Below are positions 1-11,489 of a DNA stretch of 64,000 nt, in pieces (within the stretch, counting starts at the first letter, position 1; every line of letters starts with the position of its first letter). A program made the position numbers and the translations under genes. The DNA is from Angiostrongylus vasorum (Eukaryota; Nematoda; Chromadorea; Rhabditida; Metastrongylidae), in assembly GCA_018806985.1 (NCBI GenBank), contig JADANN010000257.1, positions 234,208-298,207 on the forward strand, given 5' to 3'. The notes beneath the pieces were generated by a model. It did no database searches. It saw nothing but the letters and a program-made list of their open reading frames with translations, and was not told the origin of the DNA.

Positions 1-90
1 CAAATATCTCAGCAATCTTGTGGTTGTATTTCGCATAGTAATAACCTGCCATAAAAAGTATAAAAGGCAGAAAATAAAAAAATTAAATAA
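1..90 (+). repeat. SINE family B, 3' part, cut by window edge
   Basis: The sequence matches the tail of family B as seen elsewhere in the window (for example 48155-48295): a stretch reading CAAATATCTCAGCA, then a GTGGTTGTATTTCGCATA block, then a TGCC...AAAAAG end. The tRNA-like head would lie left of the window. Confidence 0.7.
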
Positions 91-1299
91 ATTTCTTATA
101 TTTTTTTTCCATCCCTTCTTTTCGTACGATAACTATAACCCAGCAGAGCGATTGGAATTGAAATAGCACTTAGTCGTCAGTCAAGTTAGCTGTCAGTGAA
201 CTCGCTCGTAAATAAGGGTCCCCGTATATTTGTCGGTGCAAAATAGAGCTTCTGCTCGGACGACGCTACGACAAAATCTGTGTTGAATAATCAACCGCTT
301 GAATACACGAAGTGTACGAAAAGGGCTTTAAGTGTCAAAATAAACCACGGAAAACAAAAATGATCCCTATAAGTGTCATACGGCAGCTTTTCCTCAACAA
401 ATCTGTCGTAGAGTTCACGTCGTCTCATAAGTGTTGAACAAGCATATACTTTCGCACTATATTAAACAAGCATACCTATCCGCCTACACTGCCCTCTTGT
501 TTAGACCCGTACAGTCCGCAAGTCCTCAAGTTTTAAAAAAAATATCAACAAATATTAGCAGTTGTCAAGGAGCAGAAATCGTCACCATCGTGTTACCGAT
601 CTTTGTGAATACCTTGGTAGGTTAAGGAGAAGAATGGCTTACTATAACCTCTTCTTTTCTGATGAAAAAAAATTTGCTTGAAATGCTTCTCCGAGGGTCC
701 ATCTTTAGCCCATAGTTTTCGGCCGTGCAATACGCATACACTGCTGAGAGACTTCAAGTGTCCTTTGTGTTTGTGGTGCTCTTGAGAACATTCACATCGG
801 CTTAATCTTAGCTTTTTCTGTCTTCGGTATAATATTCAGTCAGAACAGTTGTCTTATTTTGTTTCTGTAAATTATGACTCGTTCAAGATGCAGTGGTGTC
901 CAGAGCTAACTCATGGCGTACTGTCTGCATTGATCTTAAGGCAAGCAGTGCGTAAAAAATGATCGCTTTCAACTTTTAAGCCACATATCTCGGACAACAC
1001 AAACTTTATTAATTTAAATGATTACTTTCATTCCGCTTCACTTCAGAGTGATAGAACAAACTTTCACCCGCCGGTATACCACGTTCTGAACTTCCCAACT
1101 GCTATCTATCGAAACTGCTGAGCATTTCTCAAGAAACACAGCATAGTCTGTTACGTGTAAAATAACTCTTACCTCTCAACACTTCTTAGTGGTATCTGAT
1201 ACACAGGTAGCCTACCTCTACAGAATCAATATTTACCAAGTGGCGTTGTCCGCTCCCTATAGTTATTTACTATAAATACTTCGCCACCTCCTAACATGC
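91..1299. other. Intergenic, nothing recognised
   Basis: No splice-bounded coding exon, tandem repeat or known repeat family could be seen. The 64-codon frame near 431-625 has no recognisable domain and no supporting splice signals. Confidence 0.4.
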
Positions 1300-1672
1300 T
1301 TTAACCTAACACCTCCCAACTCATCGTGGCTGGGAGGTGTTCCTTGTGTCGGGCTGCAGTGTACAGCGGGGCTATTCATCTCCTTGGCAAGTCTTCCAAG
1401 CTGAGAAGGAGTCCAGCGTTTCCATCAGGAAGCCTAGCTAAGAGCAAACCAATACGAGGACCCGCCACCATCCTGATATCAAAGTCGCATGGTGACAAAT
1501 CTCCCTCTGATCTACAAGGGCCGAGACTGCCTGTAGTGATGATGGCCTTGGGCAGACTTTGGCCAGGCTGATTTCAGGATTCCAAGAAACTACAATGCCT
1601 TAGCCAGCAAATCACCGAAAAAGTGGAGATTATGCTGGGGCCTGCACAACCAGTGTGGACGGACCGTTAAAG
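1300..1672 (+). repeat. Family D short retroelement copy
   Basis: This is a near full-length member of family D. It starts with CATCGTGGCTGGGAGGTGTTCC, has the central block CTGAGAAGGAGTCC...TTTCCATCAGGAAGCCTAG, and ends with GATTATGCTGGGGCCTGCACAACCAGTG...GACGGACCGTT. Other copies are at 12452, 19540, 41000 and, reversed, 31285. The end is a variant of the 3' module shared with family C and the RTE LINE. Short open frames inside it are not genes. Confidence 0.8.
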
Positions 1673-2193
1673 TACTAAGTAATACCTCGCAAGAACGCAG
1701 CGTTGACTTCCCAAAACTCTTGTTAGCGCTTCTCTTCCTATTAATTCCAAAGCATTTATAAATTGGTGATGCGTAACAAAGCGTTCTGTTGTACTCTGGT
1801 GACACTTTAAGGGATTTCGTCGTGTGGATGTAATATATTGTACTAAGTCCATTTTAAAATCCTGCTTGTGGATTTCATACACAGTCTTATTAATATTTAT
1901 GAAGATAACTACAGTAAAGGATCTATTGAGAATAGACGGTAGGGTAGATTGGGTGGTAGTTTCCGACGTCGTGAAGATCTCCTTTCTTGTACAAGAACAC
2001 GCTATTGCCGACATTTTTACAGTCAACATGTAAAAAGCCTAACTTTTCTGTTCATGGTGAATGCCAGTAGGTTTCATAGATGTTGGGGTTTACTCTTGCT
2101 CAGATCGGGACCTGTATAGTTCTTCACGTACGAAGTAGCTGTCGAGCTTCGTAGGAGAGAACTATTACTGCAGCACATCCGTCCTACCTAACC
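1673..2193. other. Intergenic, nothing recognised
   Basis: Overlapping frames occur on both strands (for example 1667-2029) but none shows a domain, signal peptide or plausible exon boundaries. Confidence 0.35.
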
Positions 2194-2466
2194 CTAAATG
2201 AGGGATTGGAATGAAAGAATTACCTTCTCAACAGCCTCCTTGAAGTAGCAGTTGTTTCGTCTGAGTGTCGAAAAGTACCATGGCGGTCTTGTACTCAGCG
2301 TGCTCCGAGCGGTCGTTGCGGATACCCTTTCCAGGATCTTCAGGTTGACCCTGTACTGATGCGTATCATATCTCTTAAGTAATTTAATCATTTCCCCGCA
2401 GTTTTGCGAGTTGACTACAAAGTCGTGGTTTCCCACGTTTGGTGCAACTGCACAATGAAATTTCAA
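2194..2466 (-). CDS. Possible exon of an unrecognised gene (copy 1)
   Basis: A minus-strand frame starts near a TTGTGCAG acceptor and ends at a GAGAAG|GTAATT donor, so it has the shape of an exon. Two frames are open. One has two cysteines (NCGEMIKLLKRYD and NNCYFKEAVEK). The other contains RSEHAEYKTAMVLFDTQTK, which resembles a peptide read from 2543-2863 in its corresponding frame (SEKSTAMFVIYNTRTTK). This suggests two diverged copies of one exon. I do not recognise the family, and the correct frame is undecided. Confidence 0.3.
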   Translation of the reverse strand: MKFHCAVAPNVGNHDFVVNSQNCGEMIKLLKRYDTHQYRVNLKILERVSATTARSTLSTRPPWYFSTLRRNNCYFKEAVEKVILSFQSLI

Positions 2467-2542
2467 GTGGAGAGTTAGTTAAAAGTGATTTTCTTTCTCG
2501 CTTTGTCGATCTCTGCTGTTTTAACGGTGTCAGACCAGTTTT

Positions 2543-2863
2543 TCATGTCCCCTCATGTTGTCGGTGATTGTGACTGTCTAAAGTTATGACGTCGGATTTA
2601 AAAAATTTCCATTTAAGGTGATTTTGAGATTCCGTTTTTTTAAAACTTTGTCCTCTTATCTCGGTCAATTCGATAATATCGTCGTCAATCTTAGTAGATT
2701 GTACGATGAGGCATTCAATGTAGGGGCTTCGATTTCGTTGTCCTCGTGTTGTAAATGACGAACATCGCAGTGGACTTCTCAGAGTTTGGTAATCAAACTG
2801 TTCTGAAATTCTACCAGCGTCCCGATAGTAGTCGTAGTCAGTAGTTCCGCATTCTGCCATCAT
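2543..2863 (-). CDS. Possible exon of an unrecognised gene (copy 2)
   Basis: A minus-strand open frame of about 100 codons begins near GCAGAATGCGGAAC and contains an internal AATTTCAG that could be an acceptor. In one frame the peptide SEKSTAMFVIYNTRTTK parallels a peptide in the 2194-2466 exon. No signal peptide or catalytic motif is visible, and both candidates may be relics. Confidence 0.25.
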   Translation of the reverse strand: MMAECGTTDYDYYRDAGRISEQFDYQTLRSPLRCSSFTTRGQRNRSPYIECLIVQSTKIDDDIIELTEIRGQSFKKTESQNHLKWKFFKSDVITLDSHNHRQHEGT

Positions 2864-2864
2864 G

Positions 2865-3884
2865 GTAATGAGACAATCTGTTATTGTTTTCTACAAATAA
2901 TACGAAATGTCGAGACCTCAGACATCGGCTAACGACAACAACAACAACAAAAAATTGCACCAATCTTGCATCATCTCAGCAACATCAGTTCATAAGAGCA
3001 TCTAAATAATTATATTTTTGCGAATATTTCTCACAGGTAGCTTGCTGGCATTCCTTTGGGACCTCAGGGCTTATTTGTTAGAGTCGATCAAAGCTTCTGT
3101 TCGCAGTCACTTTTGTTATTGACTCAGGCTTTGACCGAACCGAAATCAGCATGCACACAAGTACACCCACATGCAAATGCAATAATACGCCCAATTATTT
3201 CTAGACTTATTTATCAATTTAGCAAAACAGGCATAGGAAGCCCATCTCCTGAGTACCACCTTCGTCCCGTGGGCGCACCTTGTAACCTCACAACCAAGTC
3301 TCCAACAATCCTTCAGCAATCAACATTCGTTGTTTTTTGTATAACCACACTGAGGATTTTTTTTAACAACTACGTCTATAAGTTAAACACCTTCAGAACC
3401 CGATTGATTTCACAAGAGGTTCACTTTTAATTTTTTTCGTAGGACAGCACTACAAAACAGTAGAGTAAGGAAGAGTAAGTTTTAAAAGCAGTGGTTCCAA
3501 GATTTGCGAGGGATATGAAGGCTTAAGCAAATGGGTGTTAAATTTAGTACAACAGATAGAAATACTTTGTCTTTTTCATGATTCTAGGATGTGCCATCAG
3601 TCACATTTTTTTCCTGGATCTGTTGAATTAGGGTACTTTATAGTTTTCCTGGTGTTTTCGGAATACTACTTTCAGGATCGCCATAATTTGTGTGGCGCTG
3701 TCTTGTGTGGTTGGCATTTTGTACACTTTCCTTCGATTCTGCTGCTTCTGCACGAAGACTGACGATTTGACCACTAATATGCTGTAATTTTTGAACTGAA
3801 AGCTTGATATAAACTGAACACTCGAATGGTGTTGTTCACTGCTATCTCTTAACCCTCCTAGGAGCATACCGAAGCTTTCTGTTG
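2865..3884. other. Intergenic, short (AAC)n tract only
   Basis: A short CAACAACAACAACAA tract lies at about 2934-2952. The open frames at 3056-3430, 3535-3762 and 3628-3867 have no motif, and none is bounded by convincing splice sites. Confidence 0.35.
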
Positions 3885-4270
3885 TTACACCACTTTTTGC
3901 ACCATAAATGCTTCTACTAATGGAATGAGATTAAAGTCGCTCTTCATATTACCAGTTAATAGCTTCGGAATTACCATATGAAATACAGGTCTTTGAAAGA
4001 AAATTCTATATTGATAAAGTCGCTGACAACAATACCCAGCAGGACCATCTCTACGAAAGAGGCTTCCTATACGTGGACAAGTTGGAAAGAAGCTAAACTC
4101 AGATTTGAAATTTGTTCGTGGTTTTTTGTATTTCTTGCTAAATTGTGAATTTCTCGGATCCTTCATATCAAATTTAGCCTCTATACGAGAATCCCAGTGT
4201 TGATCGACCAGATGAGCGGAGTCACTTTCACAGGCTCCATTCGTAACTGAAGACTTCTTCAATTCATTAC
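3885..4270 (-). other. Uninterrupted frame of unknown nature, fused to a SINE
   Basis: A minus-strand frame stays open for about 130 codons after running out of SINE copy A1. It has no Met of its own outside the SINE, no domain I know and no signal peptide. The composition (KYKKPRTNFKSEFSFF, RRDGPAGYCCQRLYQYR) is not obviously random, so a decayed exon or transposon fragment is possible. Confidence 0.2.
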
Positions 4271-4288
4271 AAAAGGGATTCCATCTTT

Positions 4289-4428
4289 CCAGACAAGTCT
4301 GGTACCAATTTGTCGACCCCGGAGGGATGGAAGGCTTAGTGAGCCATGGACGCGGGGTTCGATTCCACGCGTGTATCGCATGACGCCTCCGACCACTGCG
4401 CCACACGCGCCCGTTAATAGGCGATGGT
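4289..4428 (-). repeat. tRNA-derived SINE family A, head only
   Basis: Read on the minus strand it has a Pol III A-box-like GTGGCGCAGTGGTCGGAGGCG and a B-box-like GGAATCGAACCCCG, followed by the family body TCCCTCCGGGGTCGACAAATTGG. The 3' half of the element is missing. It lies just downstream of the PP1 gene. Confidence 0.8.
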
Positions 4429-4664
4429 CTGCCTTTACCCTTAGGACTACCAATTGTTTTTTTTTCTCCTTCGTAAGAATCCGGTGAGAAATTAGAATAC
4501 ATTAGAGTCAGTTGTGCGTTTGTACTCTCGATTCACTTGGTCCTATCTTTCCTCATAACTCCGTCCGAATTTAATTTCAATACGTTTAATTAAAGAGCAG
4601 TTCACAATATTCATTGATACAATGTGTCGTGTCATGGAATGTCTTTATTACGTTACATTAGCCA

Positions 4665-7192
4665 TTACCAGCTGCTATACGTGCCGCTTTTTGCGGTTGG
4701 CTTATACATCGAGAAGTTACAGACCAGGTCCTCACTCACCTGGAAGGACTACAATTACTAAATAGAATGGTGACAAGCACTGAGAATGAGCCATACCTTC
4801 ATTGTCGCAGCAAAATTATCGAACTGTCCACAGTAGTGTGGAGCCGAAAAGATGGTCACCATCTTTTTTGAGGCAAAGAACTCGTAGCCGTCCTGCACTA
4901 CCTGTAATTTGAGCACCTCTTAATGAAATCATACGCTATAGCTTATATGACTGAACTTCCCTCAGACCTAACGAATTCTTCTCATTTTGGCACAGTCGCA
5001 ACAACAGATGTGATCCAATCTCTTTAGGCCCCGTGCAAAGTGATCAATACAAGTAATATGATGTCATCTGACAGGAGTCGGGTCAAGGACGCTCAGCAGG
5101 GTCCTGGCATTTTACCAAGGGTTAGCCCGTTTGAAGGCCTTAAAGGGGGAACGTAACAGGGGTGTTCTTGATTTAGCCGGAACCCTTGTACCTAACATGT
5201 AACAATATGACAAGTTCGTCTACACCAAAAATAGCGCTTTTTTCTAGTTACGATTTGTAAAAGTAAATGATTGCGATTTTACCTATTGCACTTTAAAGAT
5301 TACCAGTAATAAAAGCGATATCTATCGATAATGGACCACTGGAAGAATGAGGCCATAAAGCCATGAGTGGGTGATATTGAAAATTTGCCAGGACCACGGA
5401 CCTGATGGGCACGAGCAATGAGGTCAAGGTTCAATTTCTGACACATGTCTATGACGACATCTTGACCAAACACATAGGACACCCCTCGTGTGTTTGCCTG
5501 CCATCCCTGGAATGTGTAACTTTGAAAGAAAGATCTGAATTCGAGATTCGAAAGATTTTAGTCGACTTTTCTGTCAATCGACTATCTAAGACAAATAGAC
5601 CGCCCACATCTACGACAACTTACCTTCACCCATTGGTCGGGATCGGCCCAGAGCAGGTCGATTCCCATCGACGGATTGGGAGGATCTTGAGGACGTGGTA
5701 GGTTTCTCAGTTGATCAATGGCGGTCAGTTGCGGAGACAGTCCACCATGCATACAAAGGATTCGTCCGGCAATAAGACCGCAGAGTGGCATCCAGTTGAA
5801 CGTATCCTGTCAGAAAATCGTAATCTACGTTTATCCGCCAAAGTGGTATTTATTAGTAAATGTGGTAGATATAAAGGATGACGGTAGTTAGCATAAAGTT
5901 CACAGGCATTCACTTTACCGGCGATAAGTTGGAATAGCCCAGGTAGAATATTTCAATAAATTTCTCAGTCTTCTGAGATTTTGCGGACTATAGAGATTTT
6001 AATCCTACACTTACTTTATAAAGGTCTATTGATGTGGGATAAATGAATGACTTAGCTTAGGTTTTTGACAGCCCCAAAAAAAGAGGCTAGTAATTCTGTA
6101 ACTGTGCCATGGCCATGGTTGTTCAACATGAATAAATAACTAAAGAATATGAATTGTTATTGTCCTAGAAGAGTACATTCATGTAACGTAGGGATACAGA
6201 TGCTCAGTGGGTTTTAATGGCTAAAAACGAGGGTATAGGAAAGAAAAAGCTAGGATGAAGAATAGCTCACAGAAAAAACCAGAAGCCCTGCACAGACTAG
6301 ACAGAACCTCCATGGATGTCAATTTTGAGGAAGAGCAGGGACGTAAAGTGTACCGATGCCTTATTACTCGTGATGAACGGCCACCCAACTATGATAGCAA
6401 TCAATTAAACACTTAAGTATTACTTTCAAATAACAACAGTAATTTTCTAACGCATCACGAAATTAACAGTCGAGCATTCTATTCTACAATGACTAAAGGA
6501 CCTCAACCTGAAATGAGCTCCACAAACGAGAGCTTTTGTATCTACGGTTACATTCCTCATAGAAACCATAGACACGATTGATGGCCGGACATTCGTGGTT
6601 TCCGCGAAGCATAAGGAAGCTCTCAGGATACCTGAAATAGTTGTTTTTTAGAATTCTCTGACAAATGCGGTCCGTTTAAGAACAAACCACAAACTTGATC
6701 CTATAACAGAACAGGAGACATATAGTTTCGATATTCTGGCGTCCTCTGTCGACGTAATCTCCAAGAAATAGGTAGTTCGTCTCCGGTGGAAAGCCGTTTT
6801 TTGTCGAAAATGCGTAGCAAATCGGAGTACTAGAAAATGTGTGTATCGTGCGAAGTAGACCACGCCATAGATGTGTTTTCAAACCTGTCCGTGAATATCC
6901 CCACATACTACCAGTGGTGGTTCACATTCGATTAGAGATGGTTGACTAATGAATACTTGTCTAGCAACGAAGCAACACTGCTGCAGTTCTTGCTCCGATA
7001 CCTATATACGAGGCAAATGAATGGGAATATAAAAAATGCCTAGAAGTTTTACTTTAGTAAAATTTCACCAAAATCACGACTGCAATTTATGAGATCTAAA
7101 TAACGCAAACGCACCGACGTGGTCAGTCGTCCTCCAGCCATACCCACATTTAACAGACGAGACATCAAACTGTCTACATCAAGCTGAGCCAT
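4665..7192 (-). CDS. gsp-3/gsp-4-like: Sperm-type protein phosphatase 1 catalytic subunit (GSP-3/GSP-4-like)
   Basis: This is a Ser/Thr phosphatase catalytic subunit of the PP1 family. In C. elegans GSP-3/4 act in sperm meiosis and motility; the subtype call rests on the N-terminus [18 protein letters not shown] and the block [21 protein letters not shown]. Exons, all minus: 7115-7192, 6885-7001, 6695-6829, 6508-6631, 5624-5806, 5402-5506, 4797-4901, 4665-4739. All donors are GT and all acceptors AG, and every phase agrees. Metal and catalytic motifs are all present: GDIHGQ (exon 2), GDYVDRG (exon 3), RGNHE (exon 4), MHGGLSP (exon 5), ARAHQ (exon 6). The product is about 306 aa, close to the usual length. 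Exon 3 is one base too long: after RIFDK a run of six A (6801-6796 region) breaks the frame, and five A would restore [14 protein letters not shown]. The rest is under clear coding constraint, so a sequencing error is at least as likely as a pseudogene. Confidence 0.93.
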
Positions 7193-7544
7193 GGTTGAGA
7201 GGGCAGCGAACACCAATAATAACCACGACTGTGCTAGCAGCAGCCACCCTATAAAATTAGTCACACCGCAAAGGAAACGGTTCTGATATTGTACTGTTCT
7301 GATAGGAATATAGCCAACGGAGTCGGTTGCATTCGATGACGATCCGTGCTGATGTTGACAGCTGTTCTGTTGGTGTTCAGCAAAAAATTGGCTAAGAGCG
7401 GTCTCTAAAACACAGCAGCGCGGTTTCTAAAACACAGCAGCGTTGATTTCAGCGACAAATTTCTCCATATTTAATGCGTTGAAATGGCCAAGTACTCTTT
7501 GTGATCGGTCATTCTATAAATGTGAGCCCCTTCACTATAAACGG

Positions 7545-7915
7545 TTTTCTTATTTTATTTGACCCGTCTTCATGTCTACTGTGCGGATCCCAGCACTTCT
7601 CACATTCATTTCGTTCCCTCGCATCCATTATCCACGAAGGTCTTCCAACTTTACGCGTGGTTTGGGTTCCTGGTTGAGGATTTTCGTTTAATCTTGAATG
7701 CGGTAGAATGCTGGTCGAGCAATTCTCCCTGGAGTCCTGAGATAGCCGGGCTGGAGCGTTCCCCAAATAGGACTGCACCGATTTTTTTCTTAGAGAAGTC
7801 CAGTACCAATTTTCCGACCCTGGCCCGGACGGATGAGAGCTTTGGTTGACGGAATCAAACTAGTATCATGCTCGTGTTGGTGGACATCACTACCACTGTG
7901 CTCTCTGCCCCCTAT
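7545..7915 (-). repeat. tRNA-derived SINE family C
   Basis: On the minus strand it starts with GAGCACAGTGGTAGTGATG (A-box-like) and a weak B box GTTTGATTCC. It contains GAACGCTCCAGCCCGGCTATCTCAGGACTCC, and ends in an RTE-like tail: GGAACGAAATGAATGTGAGAAG, TGCTGGGATCCGCAC, GAAGACGGGTCA. The same order is seen in copies at 9335, 13140, 49075 and 61365. The apparent protein frame here is the LINE-like tail, not a gene. Confidence 0.8.
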
Positions 7916-8221
7916 AAACGCATTGTTCGATTTAAATAAGAATAAAATGAACCCTATTCCTAACAAAACCGGCACTTGAGACTGTATAGAGTGCAACGCT
8001 TATGTTGAACATCACCATGTCAACGCAACTTCAAATTTTTAGATCTTAAATCCTCAAACCGCTTCAAGATCCATACACGAATTTGACCAGTATAGATGAG
8101 GTTTGCAAGAAAACAAAAAGGATTAAAGATATCTAGTGGAAACGACCAGTCTGAGCATCTTCGGAGTTTAAAATTTATTCAGACTTCCTGATACATCAAG
8201 TATAAGAACGTTAAGGACAAA

Positions 8222-8565
8222 ATGATTAAATTAATATCAGTTGTGCTCATTATGATTTCGGTCGTGATTGGCCTACGCTCAGTTCTCCCTTACGAACACG
8301 TACGTAGTAGAGAGTCTGCTCGAATAATTTCAGAGCTGAACTTCATAGCACTTGTTCTTACCTTTAAGTGAAATTGAAGCACCTATAAAGTGGTGGTTAG
8401 AGGTCCTCTTCAATGCACAACATCATTGTTTCATGGCTACCAAAGGCCAATAAATTTGTCAGACTTGTAAAGGAAAGAGCTCTCTACAGGAAGCAGCTCC
8501 ACGAACTCCAAAAGTCCAAGCCACTGCCTGTGGAAAAATACTTTAGCAAGTTCTGGCACAGCTAA
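8222..8565 (+). CDS. Small secreted protein, two exons, 80 aa
   Basis: Exon 1 (8222-8299) starts at ATG and encodes MIKLISVVLIMISVVIGLRS followed by VLPYEH. That is a typical signal peptide: a Lys at position 3, a hydrophobic core to about residue 17, and likely cleavage near residues 17-20. It ends at a GTACGT donor. Exon 2 (8401-8565) starts after GTGGTTAG in matching phase and runs 54 codons to TAA. The mature part is about 60 residues, rich in Lys/Arg (NKFVRLVKERALYRKQLHEL), without cysteine, and ends KYFSKFWHS. The helical, basic, Cys-free character would suit a secreted peptide or a small effector, but I recognise no family. The gene is divergent from the PP1 gene, with SINE C1 between them. 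Confidence 0.55.
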
Positions 8566-9334
8566 TTTGGTATTCGAGAAAAAAATCGACTGAATCATCA
8601 CTCAGTGAGATCCATGAAAAAAAACCGAATAGTAAAGTTGCGGCAGAACTCGTTTCTAAATCCAGTGACCTTTGTGGACGACGTAGGTGAAACGACGGTG
8701 ACTGCAATGAAGAGTAGTAACCAGTTGGCTTATTATTTGTCGCTGTTGTGAATGCGTCCGTTTTCCTTTCCACGAAACTCATTCTGATACTTGGAAGTAT
8801 GTCATGGACTTCCAAAGAACTGCAAACAATACTTTAGCTGGTTTCTTTGTCTTCCTACTAATATAAAAGATGGTAACAATATTCTGGTAGGGATCCAGCT
8901 TTGATATTCCGGTCTAAAACTTCAGAGCAGCTAGAATGGTATTGCTGCTTGGTTCTTTATCTGCTCATGTTTTTCTTCAGAGAAATTTTGCTCTCATTGG
9001 ATTTTATTTTAGCCAATCTGTGTTCAGTTTACCGTTACCGTAGCCTCAATCATTGTAGTCTTAGATTTTTTATTGCCAAATGGCTTTTTTCTATGAAATC
9101 TAGCAAAATGCTACAAATAGTTCTGTCTTCATAGACCACCCCTTAGTGCTCTAAAAATTCTTCCGTACGGTCTTTGTTGTTAAGAAGCAGATTCGAGAGG
9201 TTCATCAGTAAACCGAAATATTTGTTATGATCGTTCCTAAGCAGCGGCTTGACGAAGATCGTTACCAACTAAAATTGACTCGCCGAGTCCAAAAATTTTG
9301 GTCTTTGTGAATCTCCTTTTCTAGGACTACAAAA
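8566..9334. other. Intergenic, nothing recognised
   Basis: Short frames on both strands (8543-8815 minus, 8901-9134 plus) lack motifs and splice support. Confidence 0.35.
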
Positions 9335-9685
9335 TGGGGCGAATATCATAGTGGTAGTGATGTTGGTCATCACGAGCATGGTGCTAGTTCGAGGCCGCCC
9401 AAGCCTCTCATCCCTCCACGGTAGGAAAAATTGGTACCGGATTTGCATGGGAAGAAAAAACCACTCTCTGCAATCCAATTGAGAACACTCCAGCCCGGCT
9501 ATCTCAGGACTCCAGGGAGAATCGACTCGACCTGCCTTCTGCAACATTCAATACGAAATCAAAATCCTCAAGCAGCAGACAAAACCACACATAAAAGTCG
9601 GATGATCTGCGTGGATGAGAGGAAACGAATCGAATGCGAGAAGTGCTCAGATCCGCACGGCAGACGTGAAGACGGGTCATAGAGA
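9335..9685 (+). repeat. tRNA-derived SINE family C
   Basis: A good plus-strand copy: CATAGTGGTAGTGATGTTGG, then GTGCTAGTTCGAGGCCGCCC (B-box-like), GAACACTCCAGCCCGGC, and the LINE-like tail GGAAACGAATCGAATGCGAG, GTGCTCAGATCCGCACGGCAG, GAAGACGGGTCAT. Confidence 0.85.
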
Positions 9686-10039
9686 GAAAAGGATGGCAGA
9701 ACCGAGTACGCCGTTCTGAACTTCCTACTTGGTTAATGCTTTCATATCGATGCGGTTCATTGTCTGGCTCGCAAGGCATAAGTAGAATGCCGCTTCATAG
9801 AATGAAAGTCAAATCCACAAATACTTGTTCTCATTCAAATTGTACGCTGAAGGAAAACGTTCTTTTCTTATGAATTTTTTGTATTTTTCTTCTGCTGATC
9901 CATTAAGCAATTCCAGCATCGACTCTACTTTAATGACTCTCGCTCAAACTTAGTACTTCAAATGCCGGATGGAATATTCGTGTTTGATGGTGTTTGATGC
10001 TCAACGACCTTAAGAAGTCATAATGCTAACTTTTTACTT
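9686..10039. other. Intergenic, nothing recognised
   Basis: No coding or repeat signal was recognised. Confidence 0.35.
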
Positions 10040-10205
10040 GTTGCCTACTACAACTTTTCATGGCTGGGTTATTATGCGAAATACAACCACAATGATGCTG
10101 AGATATTTGCAAAACTCCGGACCGCAGGTGTCTGCGGTAGGGAACGAACGCGCTATTACCTTTTCCGGGGGCTAACGCGTTCACCACCTTCTTAAGAAGG
10201 ATTCT
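10040..10205 (-). repeat. tRNA-derived SINE family B
   Basis: On the minus strand: GGTGGTGAACGCGTTAGCCC (A-box region), GCGCGTTCGTTCCCTACCG (B-box region), GACACCTGCGGTCCGGAG, TTTGCAAATATCTCAGCATC, GTGGTTGTATTTCGCATAA. This is the core family B order. Confidence 0.8.
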
Positions 10206-11489
10206 TCTTGAGTCAATGAAGTGATTAGCGTTAAGCACACCTTAGCGATGGGATATGCATCGGACTCCATTAGTAACACTGTAGAGGTGATCGAGCGCAT
10301 TTCTGCCTTATAAAATGAATCGAGGAGCCTCACGATATGTAAAATCAGTGCATTTATCCTCTCAGGGGTAGTCTGGATCCAATTCCTGATTCGTAAAGGA
10401 TGATGCGCTCGCCTTGGTCCCAGTATTTGCCCTACGCCGACGTGTCTATTAGAAAGGACTTTTAACCAGTGAGCAGTCAGTCGGCAGCGACAAACTTTAT
10501 CCGAACAGCTTGTATACATTTTTTTTCTCATATAAGTGATCCAGCTTCTATTTTCTCACTAAAAATGACGATTAACAAACGGATCTACTATTTTATTTCG
10601 GTTACTAATGCTAAACTTTCAACATTCAGACCAGTCATCGAAGATATTGACATGGTGACAAAGCCATTCCAAGGTTCCCGTAACTTCTTATCTGAAAAAG
10701 GTACTTCAGTTAGGGTGACTCTAAAGATCTGCCTCAGTTTGCTCGCCTTAGCTGCAAAGTTTGCTAAGAATACTGACAATCTAAAGAAATCTCAGTAATA
10801 GAGATGATTGCAAACAGCGCACTTCATCAATCACATTTTGTAAAGACTTTTTCGAAGCAATTGTCTGACCACCATGACTTCCAGATCCAGAAAAGCTGAA
10901 GGAAGGCAATGTCTACTACTATCTGAAATGGATAACACTGAGACCTCAGAATCCATGAGAATACTGTTGATAAAAAAATGAATGTGGAAATGAGTTGCCT
11001 CTGGTGGGCTTCGTTTTGAAGAGGCTGAAGTTATAAGTATTTAACACCTCTGAGTAGCGCCTTGATTTCAGGTCTAAGGATTTCTCTGGGCCTCAAATTC
11101 TTTCCAAGAAATTTTGCTTTCAATTTTCAAACTGGTAACTCCTTGACAGCTGTTTGTAGTTCTTCCTAAAATAAACGATTTGATGAAAGTGGCCTTCGAA
11201 GTAGAGTTTTCTTCCTGAAAGCCCTTAACAAGAATGCGTTGTCTAGCGTCAATTAGAAATTCGTATTCTCTATCTGTATTGAATCACTTTGCTATCATAC
11301 GAAAAAGACAATATGAATACAGCTGTGAACGAAGACAAAGACAGAATGCAGCGAGGAGGAACAAAAAATGATTCGCTCCTTCGTTTTCCTTTTTCATTTG
11401 CATTTCATTCCGGTGGCATTTGATTGTCAGTCACTCAGGTTTTTATTAAATCTATGTCATAGATCGGTTTTTATTATCACTTAAACGTA
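10206..11489. other. Intergenic with one weak exon candidate
   Basis: A plus-strand frame ending at TAA 10798 encodes VIEDIDMVTKPFQGSRNF and LKICLSLLALAAKFAKNTDN. It could be a last exon, since a CATTCAG lies just before it near 10630. There is no family match and no upstream exon was found. The rest shows nothing. Confidence 0.25.

Noticed and set aside
1326..1571. 81-codon plus frame and similar frames at 12449 and 41033
   Set aside because: They fall in family D copies and differ only by frame-breaking changes, with no selection on the protein visible.
4289..4502. N-terminal half of the 205-codon minus frame as a protein
   Set aside because: Its first 70 or so codons are SINE family A sequence.
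7049..7264. N-terminal extension of the PP1 frame upstream of 7192, with hydrophobic leader
   Set aside because: The upstream in-frame start is GTG, not ATG. PP1 enzymes are not secreted, and the ATG at 7192 gives the normal subtype N-terminus.
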